Notes: generated by a model from the sequence alone, not told the origin. Shown: positions 1 to 8,720, numbered from the stretch's first letter. The stretch is DNA of 64,000 nucleotides from Bifidobacterium coryneforme (GCF_000737865.1 NZ_CP007287.1:559648-623647), one strand, 5' to 3'. Numbers and translations: made by a program.

Positions 1-417
1 GAAGTTGCCCTGGTCCTCGTTCACTCCGTTGCGCCAGCGATGGCCCGTGTAGTAGATGACCATTCTGCCGTCATCGGCCAGTACCGCGGATCCGGAGAAG
101 ACCCCGTCCTTCTCGGCCTCCAGGGAGGGTGCCATGGCCAGGGGTTCGCGCCTCCAGGTCACCAGGTCCTCACTGGATACGTGGCCCCAGTGCATGAGTC
201 CCCACTTGGTTCCATAGGGGTAGAGCTGGTAGTAGGCCTGGTAGCGGCCCTTGAAGAAGATCAGACCGTTCGGGTCGTTGATCCAGCCCGCCTTGGACGC
301 GATGTGGCAAAGTGGGTACCAGCGATCATTGCGATGCTGGAAGAGTTCGTCGATGCCGGCCTGGGCCTTTTCCAACTGGGCGGTCATGTCGGTTTGTTCG
401 TTTGCGTTTTGGTTCAT
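1..417 (-). CDS. cscA: GH32 beta-fructofuranosidase (sucrose hydrolase), N-terminal part
   Basis: Only the first 139 codons are inside the window; the gene runs off the left edge. The translation carries the GH32 nucleophile block WINDPNG near residue 47, followed by YQAYYQLYP, HWGHVSSEDLVTW and FSGSAV, all typical of intracellular sucrose / sucrose-6-phosphate hydrolases. The family cleaves the terminal beta-fructoside of sucrose or short fructo-oligosaccharides. No signal peptide is visible. The ATG at 417 is preceded by GGAAAGG about 9 bases upstream. It lies 78 bp downstream of the permease and is probably cotranscribed with it, separated by a 9-bp stem-loop. The symbol rests on the cscA-cscB-lacI order known in bifidobacteria; exact substrate range is inferred. 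Confidence 0.85.
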   Translation of the reverse strand, partial: MNQNANEQTDMTAQLEKAQAGIDELFQHRNDRWYPLCHIASKAGWINDPNGLIFFKGRYQAYYQLYPYGTKWGLMHWGHVSSEDLVTWRREPLAMAPSLEAEKDGVFSGSAVLADDGRMVIYYTGHRWRNGVNEDQGNF

Positions 418-433
418 CCTTGAGCCTTTCCGA

Positions 434-465
434 TTCGCCCCGCGGCCAAGAGGTCACGGGGCGAA
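434..465 (-). repeat. Intercistronic stem-loop between permease and GH32 genes
   Basis: TTCGCCCCG (434-442) and CGGGGCGAA (457-465) form a perfect 9-bp stem with a 14-nt loop. There is no U-run on the minus strand, so it is more likely an mRNA-stabilising or partially attenuating hairpin in the sucrose transcript than a full terminator. Confidence 0.45.
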
Positions 466-495
466 CCATACCTATGATTGGTGCTTCTTGTTTAC

Positions 496-1794
496 TCAGG
501 CCTCGACGACCTTGACTTTCTGTGAATCCCTGATGAAGGGGTCACCATCCACCTGCTGGTCGTCCTTCTTCAGGACGAAGAATCCATAGATGAGTGCAAC
601 GAGGACCACAATGGAAATCGTGTAGAAGGTGGTCCGATCCCCGGCCCTGTCGTGGAGCATTCCCAGTGGTGTGGACAGTACGACCTGACCCACCTGGGAG
701 GCGATCTGGAAGCCCACCATGTAGAGGGTGGCCGAGAGCTTGGGGTTGAAGTGGAGGGTGAAGTACCTGAAGGCGGGCAGGCAGAAGAGCGGCACCTCGA
801 TGGAGTGGAAGAGCTTGACCACCGATACGGCGATTGGGTCATGGAAGAAACCGCACAGGCCGATTCTGGCGAACATGACCGTGGCACCCAGCAGCAGGGA
901 GTTGCGGACACCGATCTTGCGCATGATGACGGGAACCACGCCCATCATGGCCGATTCCAGGAACACCTGGAAGGAATTGAGAATGCCGTAGACCTCATTA
1001 CCCTGCTCAGGCGTGGGGAAGAGGTTGGCATAGTAGGTGGGGAACATCTGCTGATCGAAGACCGTGTAGAAGGTGTTGGTGAAGATCATGAAGATAATCA
1101 GAAGCCACAGGGCGGGCATGCCCAGGACGTGGATCATGTCGCGCAGGGAGGGCTGGGACTTTTCGCCCTCGGGGGTGGACTCCCGCTTGATTTCAGTGCG
1201 CTGCTCATCGGGGATCCAGAAGGCGTAGACCAGGAGCATGCAGACACCGAAGGCGGATCCCAGCCAGAAGTTGATCATCGGGTTGACGTTGAAGGCGAAC
1301 CCGGCAATCAGGGCCACAATGGCATAACCGAAGGAACCCCAGGCCCGGGACTGGCCGTATTCGAATCCGAATTTGCGGCTGTACCGCTCGGTGATGGCCT
1401 CGATCAGCGAGCAGCCTGACATGAAGCCTGCGGATAGAACGACCGCACCGAGTACGGCGCCCAGGACCAGGTTGGAACGCATGAGAGGGGCGTAGACGAA
1501 CTGCACGAAGGGTCCGACCAGTGCCGCGATGGCTGCGATGAAGACGGCGAGCCGGCGTTTGACCCCCAGCTCGTCCTGGATGACCCCGTAGACAAACATT
1601 ATTATCAGCGTTGCCACAGAGTTGATGGAGTAGATGTTACCGACCTGGGTGTTGGTCATGCCGAGACCGGTGACCAGCCAGCGCTGGTAGAAGGACCACC
1701 AGACACCCCAGGCACAGAAGAAGAAGAATATACCGGTGGAGGATTCCAAGTAGGATGGGTTTCTCCACATTGACGTTTTCCCGACCATACCCAT
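496..1794 (-). CDS. cscB: MFS oligosaccharide:H+ symporter, sucrose permease type
   Basis: Integral membrane transporter of the LacY/CscB branch of the major facilitator superfamily, likely importing sucrose with protons. The translation is strongly hydrophobic, with about twelve membrane segments and the branch's aromatic-rich first helix (FFFFCAWGVWWSFYQRWL). From the ATG at 1794 it has 432 residues, normal for the family. That ATG follows GAGAAAGAG and puts the first helix at a usual distance from the N-terminus. An in-frame ATG at 1863, with AGGA 9 bases before it, would add 23 charged residues that lie across a stem-loop. It is flanked by the LacI regulator upstream and GH32 downstream, which fits sucrose uptake; substrate is inferred from context. 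Confidence 0.85.
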   Translation of the reverse strand: MGMVGKTSMWRNPSYLESSTGIFFFFCAWGVWWSFYQRWLVTGLGMTNTQVGNIYSINSVATLIIMFVYGVIQDELGVKRRLAVFIAAIAALVGPFVQFVYAPLMRSNLVLGAVLGAVVLSAGFMSGCSLIEAITERYSRKFGFEYGQSRAWGSFGYAIVALIAGFAFNVNPMINFWLGSAFGVCMLLVYAFWIPDEQRTEIKRESTPEGEKSQPSLRDMIHVLGMPALWLLIIFMIFTNTFYTVFDQQMFPTYYANLFPTPEQGNEVYGILNSFQVFLESAMMGVVPVIMRKIGVRNSLLLGATVMFARIGLCGFFHDPIAVSVVKLFHSIEVPLFCLPAFRYFTLHFNPKLSATLYMVGFQIASQVGQVVLSTPLGMLHDRAGDRTTFYTISIVVLVALIYGFFVLKKDDQQVDGDPFIRDSQKVKVVEA

Positions 1795-1818
1795 GTCTCT
1801 TTCTCTATTCTCGTGACG

Positions 1819-1836
1819 CTCCGCATCCCTGCGGAG
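1819..1836 (-). repeat. Leader hairpin upstream of the permease start
   Basis: CTCCGCA / TGCGGAG with a TCCC loop form a perfect 7-bp stem between the predicted transcription start (about 1876) and the preferred ATG at 1794. It may influence translation of the permease. No terminator tail follows. Confidence 0.35.
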
Positions 1837-1882
1837 TCGGGACCCGAGGTATTGCTCCAACATTGGCGGATCCTGTCACTAC

Positions 1883-1911
1883 ATAGTAGAGTGTCAATCG
1901 ATTTACGTCAA
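1883..1911 (-). promoter_or_regulatory. Sigma-70-type promoter of the permease/GH32 operon
   Basis: On the minus strand there is TTGACG (1906-1911), a 17-bp spacer and TACTAT (1883-1888), a close match to the consensus. The -35 box and spacer lie inside the two LacI-type operator palindromes, which is how a repressor would block it. Confidence 0.7.
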
Positions 1912-1920
1912 ACGATTGAC
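1893..1920. promoter_or_regulatory. Two abutting LacI-family operators
   Basis: GTCAATCGATTTAC (1893-1906) is followed without a gap by GTCAAACGATTGAC (1907-1920). Each is a 14-bp palindrome with one mismatch and the central CG typical of LacI-family sites. The outer halves GTCAATCG and CGATTGAC also form a perfect 8-bp inverted repeat. They overlap the -35 region of the permease promoter and sit just downstream of the regulator gene. Confidence 0.75.
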
Positions 1921-1959
1921 TGTCTGTGTCGACAATGTCCCAAAAGAGAAATGGTGGGA

Positions 1960-3009
1960 TTACCTGTCGGCCCTGGTGGAGTCCTTGGCGACCAGCTGGC
2001 AGTGGATTCGGACGGGCTCTTCGGCATCAATCGGGGGAAGGGGTGCCAGGGTCTCGGGCCAGGGAAGTGTGGCCGCGTCTGAGTCGCCGATCAGATCCAT
2101 GAGTTTGCGGGCGGCCCAGTATCCCATCTCATAGTGGGGAAGTTCCACCGTGGTCAGCCGTGGTGCCGTCGTCTCGGCCATGACCTGGTGGTTATCCACG
2201 CCGACGAGGCTGATGTCCCGCCCGATGGACAGGTGTCTGGCTGCCGCCGCCTGGTAGATATAAAAGGAGCGGGAGTCGTTGAAGCAGAAGAACCCATCCG
2301 GTGATGTCCGGTCCATCAGGGCGTTGACCGCATCCAGAGCCTCCTGGTTGAAGCCCACGTTGCAGACCAGGCCGGGGTCATCGGGCAGACCTGCCTCATG
2401 GAGGGCGGCCTGGTAACCGCGCCGTCTGTCCGTCTGGGCGGGAAGGTCCTGGGTGGTCCCGAGATAGGCGATTCTCCGACAGCCCGAATCGATCAGATGC
2501 CGGGTGGCATCGTATCCAATTAGGAACTCATCGGGGGCGATGCTGGGGCAACGGTTCCGGGCCTCCTGGGCATTCACGACCACGGAGGGTCTGGAGCGAA
2601 GGGGGGAGGGGAGATCGACCATCTGGTCGTACATCTTGGCGTAGAGGAATCCATCCACCCCGTAACGGTTCAGAGCCTGAATCTGGTCCGACTCCCTGTC
2701 GCTTCCGTCGGTGGAAACGGTCAGAAGGACGTATCCCAGGGATGAAGCCGCATCCTGGGCCCCCTTGATGATGGCACCGGCATAGGGTGTGGTGGCGACT
2801 TCCTCGCTGATGAATCCCAACATGCCGGTCCGACTGGTGCGCAGCGACCTGGCAATGGGGTTGGGACGGTATCCCAGCCGCTCGGCTGTCCGCCGTATGG
2901 CCCGGGATGTCTCCGGTTTGACCCGCCCCTGGTCGCGGTTGTTCATGACCAGGGAGACCGTGGAAACGGATACACCTGTCTCGGCGGCGATCTGTTTCAT
3001 CGTGATCAC
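1960..3009 (-). CDS. LacI-family transcriptional regulator of the sucrose operon
   Basis: 349 residues, the usual length of the family. The N-terminal helix-turn-helix reads MKQIAAETGVSVSTVSLVMN and the hinge helix region RLGYRPNPIARSLRT follows, then a periplasmic-binding-protein-like effector domain to the C-terminus. The GTG at 3009 has AGAGG 7 bases upstream; an ATG three codons in (3000) is the alternative. The gene is codirectional with and directly upstream of the permease, and two LacI-type operators occupy the 96-bp gap, so it most likely represses the permease and GH32 genes. The effector (sucrose or a breakdown product) is an inference. Confidence 0.9.
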   Translation of the reverse strand: MITMKQIAAETGVSVSTVSLVMNNRDQGRVKPETSRAIRRTAERLGYRPNPIARSLRTSRTGMLGFISEEVATTPYAGAIIKGAQDAASSLGYVLLTVSTDGSDRESDQIQALNRYGVDGFLYAKMYDQMVDLPSPLRSRPSVVVNAQEARNRCPSIAPDEFLIGYDATRHLIDSGCRRIAYLGTTQDLPAQTDRRRGYQAALHEAGLPDDPGLVCNVGFNQEALDAVNALMDRTSPDGFFCFNDSRSFYIYQAAAARHLSIGRDISLVGVDNHQVMAETTAPRLTTVELPHYEMGYWAARKLMDLIGDSDAATLPWPETLAPLPPIDAEEPVRIHCQLVAKDSTRADR

Positions 3010-3080
3010 GGGAGTACCTCTACACTCATTTTCATTTCCGGTCGGGGCAGGCGTTCCCTGCGTTACAGGGTCTGGGTCGG

Positions 3081-3425
3081 TCAGTCCTTCCCGTCCGAGA
3101 GAATCTCGTCAATCAGCTCCACCTTCCGGTGAATCTGGTCCCGCTTGCCCTGGCGGATGTCCAATTTCAGGGTCACGCCTGTCCGGTAACCCTGCTCGGC
3201 CAGGACCCTGGTCGCCTTCTCGACGGTCTGCATGACCTGGCCCAGGTCGCCCTCGATCACCGTGCTCATGGCATTGGTCTCGTTGGGCAGCCCCGAATCC
3301 CTGATGACCTCGATGGCCTGGGCTACGTAGGTCGATAGCTCTTCACCCTGCCCGCTGGGGGCGATGGCGACCGATGCCACGGTATTCAGGTAGGAGGAAT
3401 TCTCCGGGGTCTGTGACTGGTCCAT
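3081..3425 (-). CDS. MTH1187-family thiamine-binding protein
   Basis: 114-residue cytosolic protein matching the MTH1187/YkoF-like family in length and pattern: a beta strand with VASVAIAPSG, the segment VAQAIEVIRDSGLP, the central EGDLGQVMQTVEKA and the C-terminal strand GYRTGVTLKLDIR. Members are small alpha/beta proteins that bind thiamine-like ligands; the physiological role is poorly defined. AAAGG lies 10 bases before the ATG at 3425. It stands alone, 71 bp upstream of the LacI gene in the same direction, and divergent from glyS. Confidence 0.8.
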   Translation of the reverse strand: MDQSQTPENSSYLNTVASVAIAPSGQGEELSTYVAQAIEVIRDSGLPNETNAMSTVIEGDLGQVMQTVEKATRVLAEQGYRTGVTLKLDIRQGKRDQIHRKVELIDEILSDGKD

Positions 3426-3626
3426 GTCCGATGCCTTTCATCATGATGGAGATGAGGCAGTTCGTAGGTCCGGTGCCCATCCCATCCGCAGTAAGCAAAA
3501 TCGTAGGTCCCGGTTCTGACAGGTCTCCCGCGCCGGGCTGGGCAGGTCATAAGCCGACGGTATGATTGGGGCCAGTCGTCGGTCCGTATGTGCCATACGG
3601 CAGTCCCTCAAGAGAAGGTGTGATCA

Positions 3627-5144
3627 GTGGCAGTCTCGAAACTGGATGAGGTCATCTCCCTGGCCAAGCGCCGGGGGTTCGTCTTCCCCGCGGGGGAGAT
3701 CTACGGAGGGACCCGGTCGGCATGGGACTATGGTCCCCTGGGTGTTGCCCTCAAGGACAACATCAAGCGTGAGTGGTGGCGGTCCATGGTGGTCACCCGA
3801 GGCGACGTGGTCGGCGTCGATACCTCGGTCATCCTGCCCACGGCCGTCTGGGAGGCCTCGGGTCATGTCTCCGTATTCAACGACCCCCTGATCGAGTGCC
3901 TGAACTGCCACAAGCGTCACCGGGCCGATACCCTCGAAGAGGCATACGTCGAAAAGCACGGACACGATCCGGCCGAGGGACTCAAGGACATTCCCTGCCC
4001 CGACTGCGGCACCAAGGGCCAGTGGACCGAGCCGCGTGACTTCAACATGATGCTCCGGACCCATCTGGGACCGGTACAGGATGACAAGAGCCTGCACTAC
4101 CTCCGTCCGGAGACCGCCCAGGGCATCTTCGTCGACTTCAAGACGGTCATGGCGTCCTCCCGCTCCAAGCCCCCCTTCGGTATCGCCAACATGGGTAAGA
4201 GCTTCCGAAACGAGATCACTCCCGGCAATTTCATCTTCCGGACCCGCGAGTTCGAACAGATGGAGATGGAGTTCTTCGTCCAGCCCGGCACCGATGAGGA
4301 ATGGCATCAGTACTGGATCGATGCCCGCACACGGTGGTACACCGACCTGGGAGTCAACCCCGACAATCTGCGTCAGTATGAGCATCCCAAGGCCAAGCTG
4401 GCCCACTACTCCAAGCGGACCGTCGATATCGAGTACCGCTTCGGCTTCCAGGGGTCGGAATGGGGCGAGCTGGAAGGTATCGCCAACAGGACCGACTTCG
4501 ATCTGAAGGCCCATGCCGAGCACTCCGGTGAGGATCTGAGCTACTTCGATCCGGCCAGTGGGGAGCGGTACGTTCCCTACGTCATTGAGCCCGCAGCCGG
4601 ACTCACCCGCTCCCTGATGGCCTTCCTGGTTGATGCCTATGACGTGGACGAGGCCCCCAACACCAAGGGCGGGGTGGACCGCCGTACCGTTCTGCGGCTG
4701 GATCCCAGGCTGGCCCCGGTCAAGGCGGCGGTCCTGCCGCTGTCCAAGAAGCCTGAGCTTCAGGGGATCGCCCACGACCTGGCCGCTGACCTCCGCCAAC
4801 AGGAGTGGATGATCGATTACGATGAGTCCGGCGCCATTGGTCGCCGCTACCGTCGTCAGGACGAGATTGGTACCCCCCTGTGCATCACTGTTGACTTCGA
4901 CTCCCTTGATGACCACGCGGTCACCATCCGCCAGCGTGACTCCATGCAACAGGAGCGGGTCGCACTGGACCAGGTCGAGGGCTACGTCCGCAAGTGCATC
5001 AGTGAGAAGCGCCTGCGCTATCCGATGGGACCGGCCGCCATCACCGGCACCCAGGCTGCCGACGGGTACACCGATGTGAGGGATGAGCCTGGGCAGGATG
5101 CATCCACTCCGGTCAAGGTGGCCGAAGCCGGCGGTGAGTACTGA
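3627..5144 (+). CDS. glyS: Glycine--tRNA ligase (dimeric alpha2 type)
   Basis: Class II aminoacyl-tRNA synthetase that charges tRNA-Gly in the cytosol. The 505-residue chain is the single-subunit alpha2 enzyme, not the alpha2beta2 form. Visible features: N-terminal [14 protein letters not shown], a zinc-type pair CLNC...CPDC around residues 92-135, [12 protein letters not shown], motif 2 [21 protein letters not shown], and a C-terminal anticodon-binding domain. The GTG at 3627 is preceded by AGAAGG about 8 bases upstream. The dus reading frame begins just after its stop. A TATGAT box at 3561 is a possible -10 element but its -35 partner is weak. Confidence 0.95.
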   Translation: MAVSKLDEVISLAKRRGFVFPAGEIYGGTRSAWDYGPLGVALKDNIKREWWRSMVVTRGDVVGVDTSVILPTAVWEASGHVSVFNDPLIECLNCHKRHRADTLEEAYVEKHGHDPAEGLKDIPCPDCGTKGQWTEPRDFNMMLRTHLGPVQDDKSLHYLRPETAQGIFVDFKTVMASSRSKPPFGIANMGKSFRNEITPGNFIFRTREFEQMEMEFFVQPGTDEEWHQYWIDARTRWYTDLGVNPDNLRQYEHPKAKLAHYSKRTVDIEYRFGFQGSEWGELEGIANRTDFDLKAHAEHSGEDLSYFDPASGERYVPYVIEPAAGLTRSLMAFLVDAYDVDEAPNTKGGVDRRTVLRLDPRLAPVKAAVLPLSKKPELQGIAHDLAADLRQQEWMIDYDESGAIGRRYRRQDEIGTPLCITVDFDSLDDHAVTIRQRDSMQQERVALDQVEGYVRKCISEKRLRYPMGPAAITGTQAADGYTDVRDEPGQDASTPVKVAEAGGEY

Positions 5145-5157
5145 GACCGGACCTGCA

Positions 5158-6357
5158 ATGGTAACTGTGACATCTGCAGACGAGGCATCGCAGCGGTCAG
5201 GAGAACCCGTCAAGGTCAAGCCCCTGGATCTGGGCCCCATACGCATCCCCACTCCGGTCATGCTCTCACCCATGGCGGGGGTCACCAACTGGCCCTTCCG
5301 CCTGCTCTGCCGCGAATTCGGCCCCGACGGTCTTTATGTGGCCGAAATGGTGACGGCCCGGGCCCTTGTGGCGCGCAATCCCAAGGCCTTCCGTCTCTGC
5401 CGGTTCGCGCCCGAGGAAAAGGTGCGTTCCCTCCAGCTCTATGGGGTTGACCCCCAGATCATGGAGCAGGCCACGCGGATGGTCGTCGAGCAGGGGTGGG
5501 CCGACCATATCGACATGAACTTCGGCTGCCCGGTACCCAAGGTGACCCGTCATGGAGGTGGCTCGGCCCTGCCGTGGAAGACGGACCTCTTCCAGGACCT
5601 GGTTCATCGCGTGGTCTCTGTCTGCGAACCTGCCGGTATCCCCGTCACGGCGAAAATCAGGGTGGGTATCGACCAGGATCATCTCACCTACATGGAGGCA
5701 GGGCATATCGCCCAGGAGGAGGGGTGCGCCGCCGTCACCCTCCATGCCCGAACAACGGCGGAGTACTACGGTGGGCACTCCGACTGGGACCGCATCTCGC
5801 AGCTGGTACAGGCCCTGAGCATCCCTGTTTTCGGCAACGGGGATATATGGACCGCCGAAGATGCCATGGAAATGGTCAGGCAGACCGGATGCGCAGGTGT
5901 GGCCATCGGCCGCGGCTGCCAGGGCAGACCCTGGATCTTCGCCGATATCCGCCATGCCCTACAGGGGTCTGCCGTGCGCGAGGAACCCGACCTGGGCCAG
6001 GTGGGGCGGATTATCGCCCGTCACGCCCGGCTCCTGGTGGACTTCTACGATGGTGACGAGATGATGGCCGTGCATGACATGCGCAAACATGTGGCCTGGT
6101 ACCTCAAAGGGTTCGCGGTCGGGGGAGCGACCCGCCGCGCCTTCATGTCGTGCGAGACGCTGGATCAGCTGGACGGGTGCATCGCCGGTCTGGACCAGGA
6201 AATGCCCTATCCGGCAGGTGTGGCCGACAAGCCCCGGGGCCGGGTGAGGTCTGCCAAGAAGGTTCGGCTGCCGTACGGCTGGCTTGATTCAAGAACCACC
6301 ACCTCCGAGGAGCGCCATGCGCTTTTCGGCAACGACCCCATGGATGCCGAGTACTGA
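5158..6357 (+). CDS. dus: tRNA-dihydrouridine synthase (Dus/DusB type)
   Basis: FMN-dependent reductase that converts uridine to dihydrouridine in tRNA D-loops. The TIM-barrel start MLSPMAGVTNWPFR, the catalytic-cysteine block NFGCPVPKV, VTLHARTTAEYYGG and the FMN-phosphate region GNGDIWTAEDA / VAIGRGCQGRPWIF are all present. From the ATG at 5158 it has 399 residues. A GTG at 5134 inside the glyS end is an alternative; neither start has a strong ribosome site. It is 13 bp downstream of glyS and likely cotranscribed. Confidence 0.92.
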   Translation: MVTVTSADEASQRSGEPVKVKPLDLGPIRIPTPVMLSPMAGVTNWPFRLLCREFGPDGLYVAEMVTARALVARNPKAFRLCRFAPEEKVRSLQLYGVDPQIMEQATRMVVEQGWADHIDMNFGCPVPKVTRHGGGSALPWKTDLFQDLVHRVVSVCEPAGIPVTAKIRVGIDQDHLTYMEAGHIAQEEGCAAVTLHARTTAEYYGGHSDWDRISQLVQALSIPVFGNGDIWTAEDAMEMVRQTGCAGVAIGRGCQGRPWIFADIRHALQGSAVREEPDLGQVGRIIARHARLLVDFYDGDEMMAVHDMRKHVAWYLKGFAVGGATRRAFMSCETLDQLDGCIAGLDQEMPYPAGVADKPRGRVRSAKKVRLPYGWLDSRTTTSEERHALFGNDPMDAEY

Positions 6358-6703
6358 GTCTGGGTTTGCCCAGGTGTGGGGAACTGATTCGTCAGCCGTT
6401 GCCTCCCTCACCTTCAGTAAGGGTGAATCAATGGAAAACAGGGGAATCCTGACCTGTCAGGTGGGCTCATATCGTGTGGGGTTGTGAATTGCCGTATCCA
6501 AAGTACCCGGTTGTGGTTTAGAATATGCGACAGAGACGGCATGGGGTTCCTATCTGGTTGGGTCCGGGTCGTGTACGGGAGTTCCGTGCAGGCCACGAGC
6601 ACCGCGGATGGGTGCCTCATGGGCGGGCGCCTATGGGCAAATGCGTGTTGGCGTATACGGTCTGCGCTAGAGTTAAGCGTAAGGTGAGTGACGGGAGCAT
6701 ACT
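6358..6703. other. 346-bp intergenic region upstream of ftsZ
   Basis: No gene is supported. It begins with small hairpins (CTGGG/CCCAG at 6360-6373 and an imperfect TCACCTT/AAGGGTGA near 6410-6426) without U-runs. TAGAAT at 6519-6524 and TAGAGT just before ftsZ resemble -10 boxes, but no convincing -35 boxes stand at the right distance. The ftsZ promoter(s) must lie here. Confidence 0.4.
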
Positions 6704-7885
6704 GTGAGCGAGATTGCCCAGACTGACAATTTCAATGACAAGACCAACATCAAGGTCGTCGGTGTTGGCGGCGCAGGCGGTAACGCGGTCAATAGGATGA
6801 TCGCCGAAGGCCTGCAGAACGTCGAGTTTGTGGCCATCAATACGGATGCCAAGGATCTTCTCCGGTCCGATGCCGATGTGAAGATATCCCTTTCCGACAG
6901 CAACAGCCGAGGTCTGGGTGCGGGTGCCGATCCCGAGAAGGGCGCCAAGGCGGCACAGGACCACCAGTCCGACATCGAAGAGGTTCTCAAGGGAGCCGAT
7001 ATGGTGTTCGTCACCGCTGGTGAGGGTGGCGGCACGGGTACGGGTGCCGGTCCCTTGGTGGCCCGGGCGGCACGCCAGCAGGGTGCTCTGACCATCGCTG
7101 TGGTCACCAGGCCCTTTACCTTCGAAGGCCCGCGGCGTTCCGCCTCGGCCGAGTCCGGCATCGAAAACCTCCGTAAGGAAGTCGATGCGCTGATCGTCAT
7201 CCCGAACGACCGCCTGCTTGATCTTTCCGATCGCACGGTCTCGGTGATGGACGCCTTCAAGACCGCCGATACCGCCCTTCTGGCCGGTGTCCAGGGCATC
7301 ACCGACCTGATTACGATGAACTCCTACATCCACGTCGACTTCTCCGATGTGACCGCCATCCTCAAGGATGCCGGCACGGCCCTCTTCGGCATCGGTGCCG
7401 CCCGTGGCGAGGACAGGGCCACCCAGGCCGCCGAGATCGCCATCAGCTCCCCCTTGCTGGAGGAGAGCATCGAAGGTGCCCATGGTGCCCTGATCAACGT
7501 TGCCGGTCCCACCGACCTGACCATGCAGGAGGCATCGGCTGCCGCCCAGCTGGTCCAGGATGCAATCCACCCCGAGGCGCAGATCATCTGGGGTCTGGCC
7601 CTGGACGATGCGTACGGCGACGAGGTCCGGGTCACCGTGATCGCCGCCGGGTTCGACCCCAACGCCAAGAAGGATGAGGAAGAAGCCCAGTCGGCCAGTG
7701 TGCAGCAGGTGCGTGCAACCACCCCGTCCCCTTCCGCCGCCCCGCTTCAGGAAGCTGCGGACACGCAACAGGAACAGGGGCAATCCGACCAGACTTCCGA
7801 ACATGAGGTGGTTCCCCCGACGACCGAGGATGATGGAAACTCAGCCGACCCGGGGTATCTTGATATTCCCGATTTCCTTCGGTGA
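6704..7885 (+). CDS. ftsZ: Cell division protein FtsZ
   Basis: Tubulin-like GTPase that forms the Z-ring at midcell. Visible are the N-terminal VVGVGGAGGNAVNRM, the tubulin signature GGGTGTGAGP near residue 107, RGEDRATQAAE, the C-terminal core DEVRVTVIAAGFD, a disordered linker, and the conserved tail DIPDFLR used by SepF and other partners. 393 residues, normal length. GTG start at 6704 with GGGAG 7-8 bases upstream. The T7 loop reads H-V-D-F-S-D (H210, D212, D215) where most FtsZ have N-x-D-x-x-D; see findings. It leads a division block (sepF, ylmG, divIVA) that lies far from the dcw cluster. Confidence 0.97.
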   Translation: MSEIAQTDNFNDKTNIKVVGVGGAGGNAVNRMIAEGLQNVEFVAINTDAKDLLRSDADVKISLSDSNSRGLGAGADPEKGAKAAQDHQSDIEEVLKGADMVFVTAGEGGGTGTGAGPLVARAARQQGALTIAVVTRPFTFEGPRRSASAESGIENLRKEVDALIVIPNDRLLDLSDRTVSVMDAFKTADTALLAGVQGITDLITMNSYIHVDFSDVTAILKDAGTALFGIGAARGEDRATQAAEIAISSPLLEESIEGAHGALINVAGPTDLTMQEASAAAQLVQDAIHPEAQIIWGLALDDAYGDEVRVTVIAAGFDPNAKKDEEEAQSASVQQVRATTPSPSAAPLQEAADTQQEQGQSDQTSEHEVVPPTTEDDGNSADPGYLDIPDFLR

Positions 7886-7902
7886 TGCAATAAGGAGCAA
7901 AG

Positions 7903-8367
7903 ATGGCAGGTTTGGTGAAGAACGCGATGTCCTTCCTGGGGATGACCGACGTTGTGGACGAAGAGGATGAAATCATGGATGATGAAGAAACCGGTGACGG
8001 CTTCGACACCGATCACTCGGTGACACCCATGGCGGCCCAGTCATCAGCAGCCGGCCAGGAGGGGGAGTCCACCCCATTCCAGAGCCACATCAACCGCATC
8101 ACCACCATTCACCCCAAGTCCTACGAGGATGCCCAGATGGTTGGCAGGGCACTTCGTGACGGGGTCCCCGTGGTCCTCAACCTGACCGGTGTCTCCGAGT
8201 CCGTGGCCTACAGAATCGTTGATTTCTCCGCAGGTGTGGTTTTCGGCGTTCGCGGATCCATCGAACGGGTGACCCCCAGGGTCTTCCTGCTTAGTCCTGC
8301 ACAGGTCAATATCAAGGTGGAAGAGGTCAAGTCCTCATCCTCCGCCAAGGGCCTCTTTGCTCAGTGA
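7903..8367 (+). CDS. sepF: Cell division protein SepF
   Basis: Membrane-binding Z-ring partner, the essential FtsZ anchor in Actinobacteria that lack FtsA. 154 residues: an N-terminal amphipathic helix (MAGLVKNAMSFLGM), an acidic linker, and the SepF core from about residue 66 (ITTIHPKSYEDAQMVGRALR, VVLNLTGVSE, RIVDFSAGVVFGVRGSIERV, VFLLSPAQV). AAGGAG precedes the ATG at 7903. It follows ftsZ by 17 bp, so the pair is cotranscribed. Confidence 0.95.
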   Translation: MAGLVKNAMSFLGMTDVVDEEDEIMDDEETGDGFDTDHSVTPMAAQSSAAGQEGESTPFQSHINRITTIHPKSYEDAQMVGRALRDGVPVVLNLTGVSESVAYRIVDFSAGVVFGVRGSIERVTPRVFLLSPAQVNIKVEEVKSSSSAKGLFAQ

Positions 8368-8376
8368 TTGCGTCTG

Positions 8377-8404
8377 ACCCCGCCCCTGCCAGGGCGGGGT
8401 TCCT
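8377..8404 (+). terminator. Stem-loop after sepF
   Basis: ACCCCGCCC (8377-8385) pairs with GGGCGGGGT (8392-8400), a perfect 9-bp GC-rich stem with a 6-nt loop, followed by a short TCCTT. It could terminate part of the ftsZ-sepF transcript before ylmG; the U-run is weak. Confidence 0.55.
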
Positions 8405-8434
8405 TAATATGGACTACTTCCGGAGTCTCACCAC

Positions 8435-8720
8435 ATGATTGTTATTCCCCTGCTCCGTTACCTGATCAACGTCCTTATCGACGCATACCTGTTCGTTCTT
8501 TTCATCAGGATGATAGTGGATTGGGCCATGATCCTGATGCCTCGGTGGTACCCAAGGGGTGTCGTCTCATCCCTGATACGGGTCATCTATGCTCTGACCG
8601 AGCCGCCCCTGCGCTGGGCTCAGGCGCTACATACCGCCCCTGCCCATGGGTCGAATCCAGCTGGATGTCTCCTTTATGGTCCTGTATTTCATCCTCATTG
8701 TGATACAGATTCTGATTTGA
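8435..8720 (+). pseudogene. ylmG: YggT/YlmG-family membrane protein, interrupted by a one-base frameshift
   Basis: The frame opens with MIVIPLLRYLINVLIDAYLF and continues through RMIVDW and LTEPPLRW, as in YggT/YlmG proteins encoded next to sepF. At the GGG run 8616-8618 the frame is lost: the rest of the family signature (YIPPLPMGRIQLDVSF and the hydrophobic end LYFILIVIQILI, stop 8718-8720) is read only if one G is skipped. Restored, the product would be 94 residues with two membrane segments, the normal size. Left uncorrected, the frame runs to 8761 with an unrelated hydrophilic end. This may be a true inactivating mutation, a sequencing error in a short G run, or recoding. CGGAG lies 9 bases before the ATG. 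Confidence 0.8.

Noticed and set aside
3624-5288. Long minus-strand open frame (554 codons) opposite glyS
   Set aside because: Exact antisense of glycyl-tRNA synthetase; composition is a shadow of GC-rich codon bias and shows no family motif.
8368-8703. Alternative 111-codon plus-strand frame across ylmG
   Set aside because: Starts at the sepF stop inside the terminator; only its last part matches YlmG, which is better explained by a frameshift.
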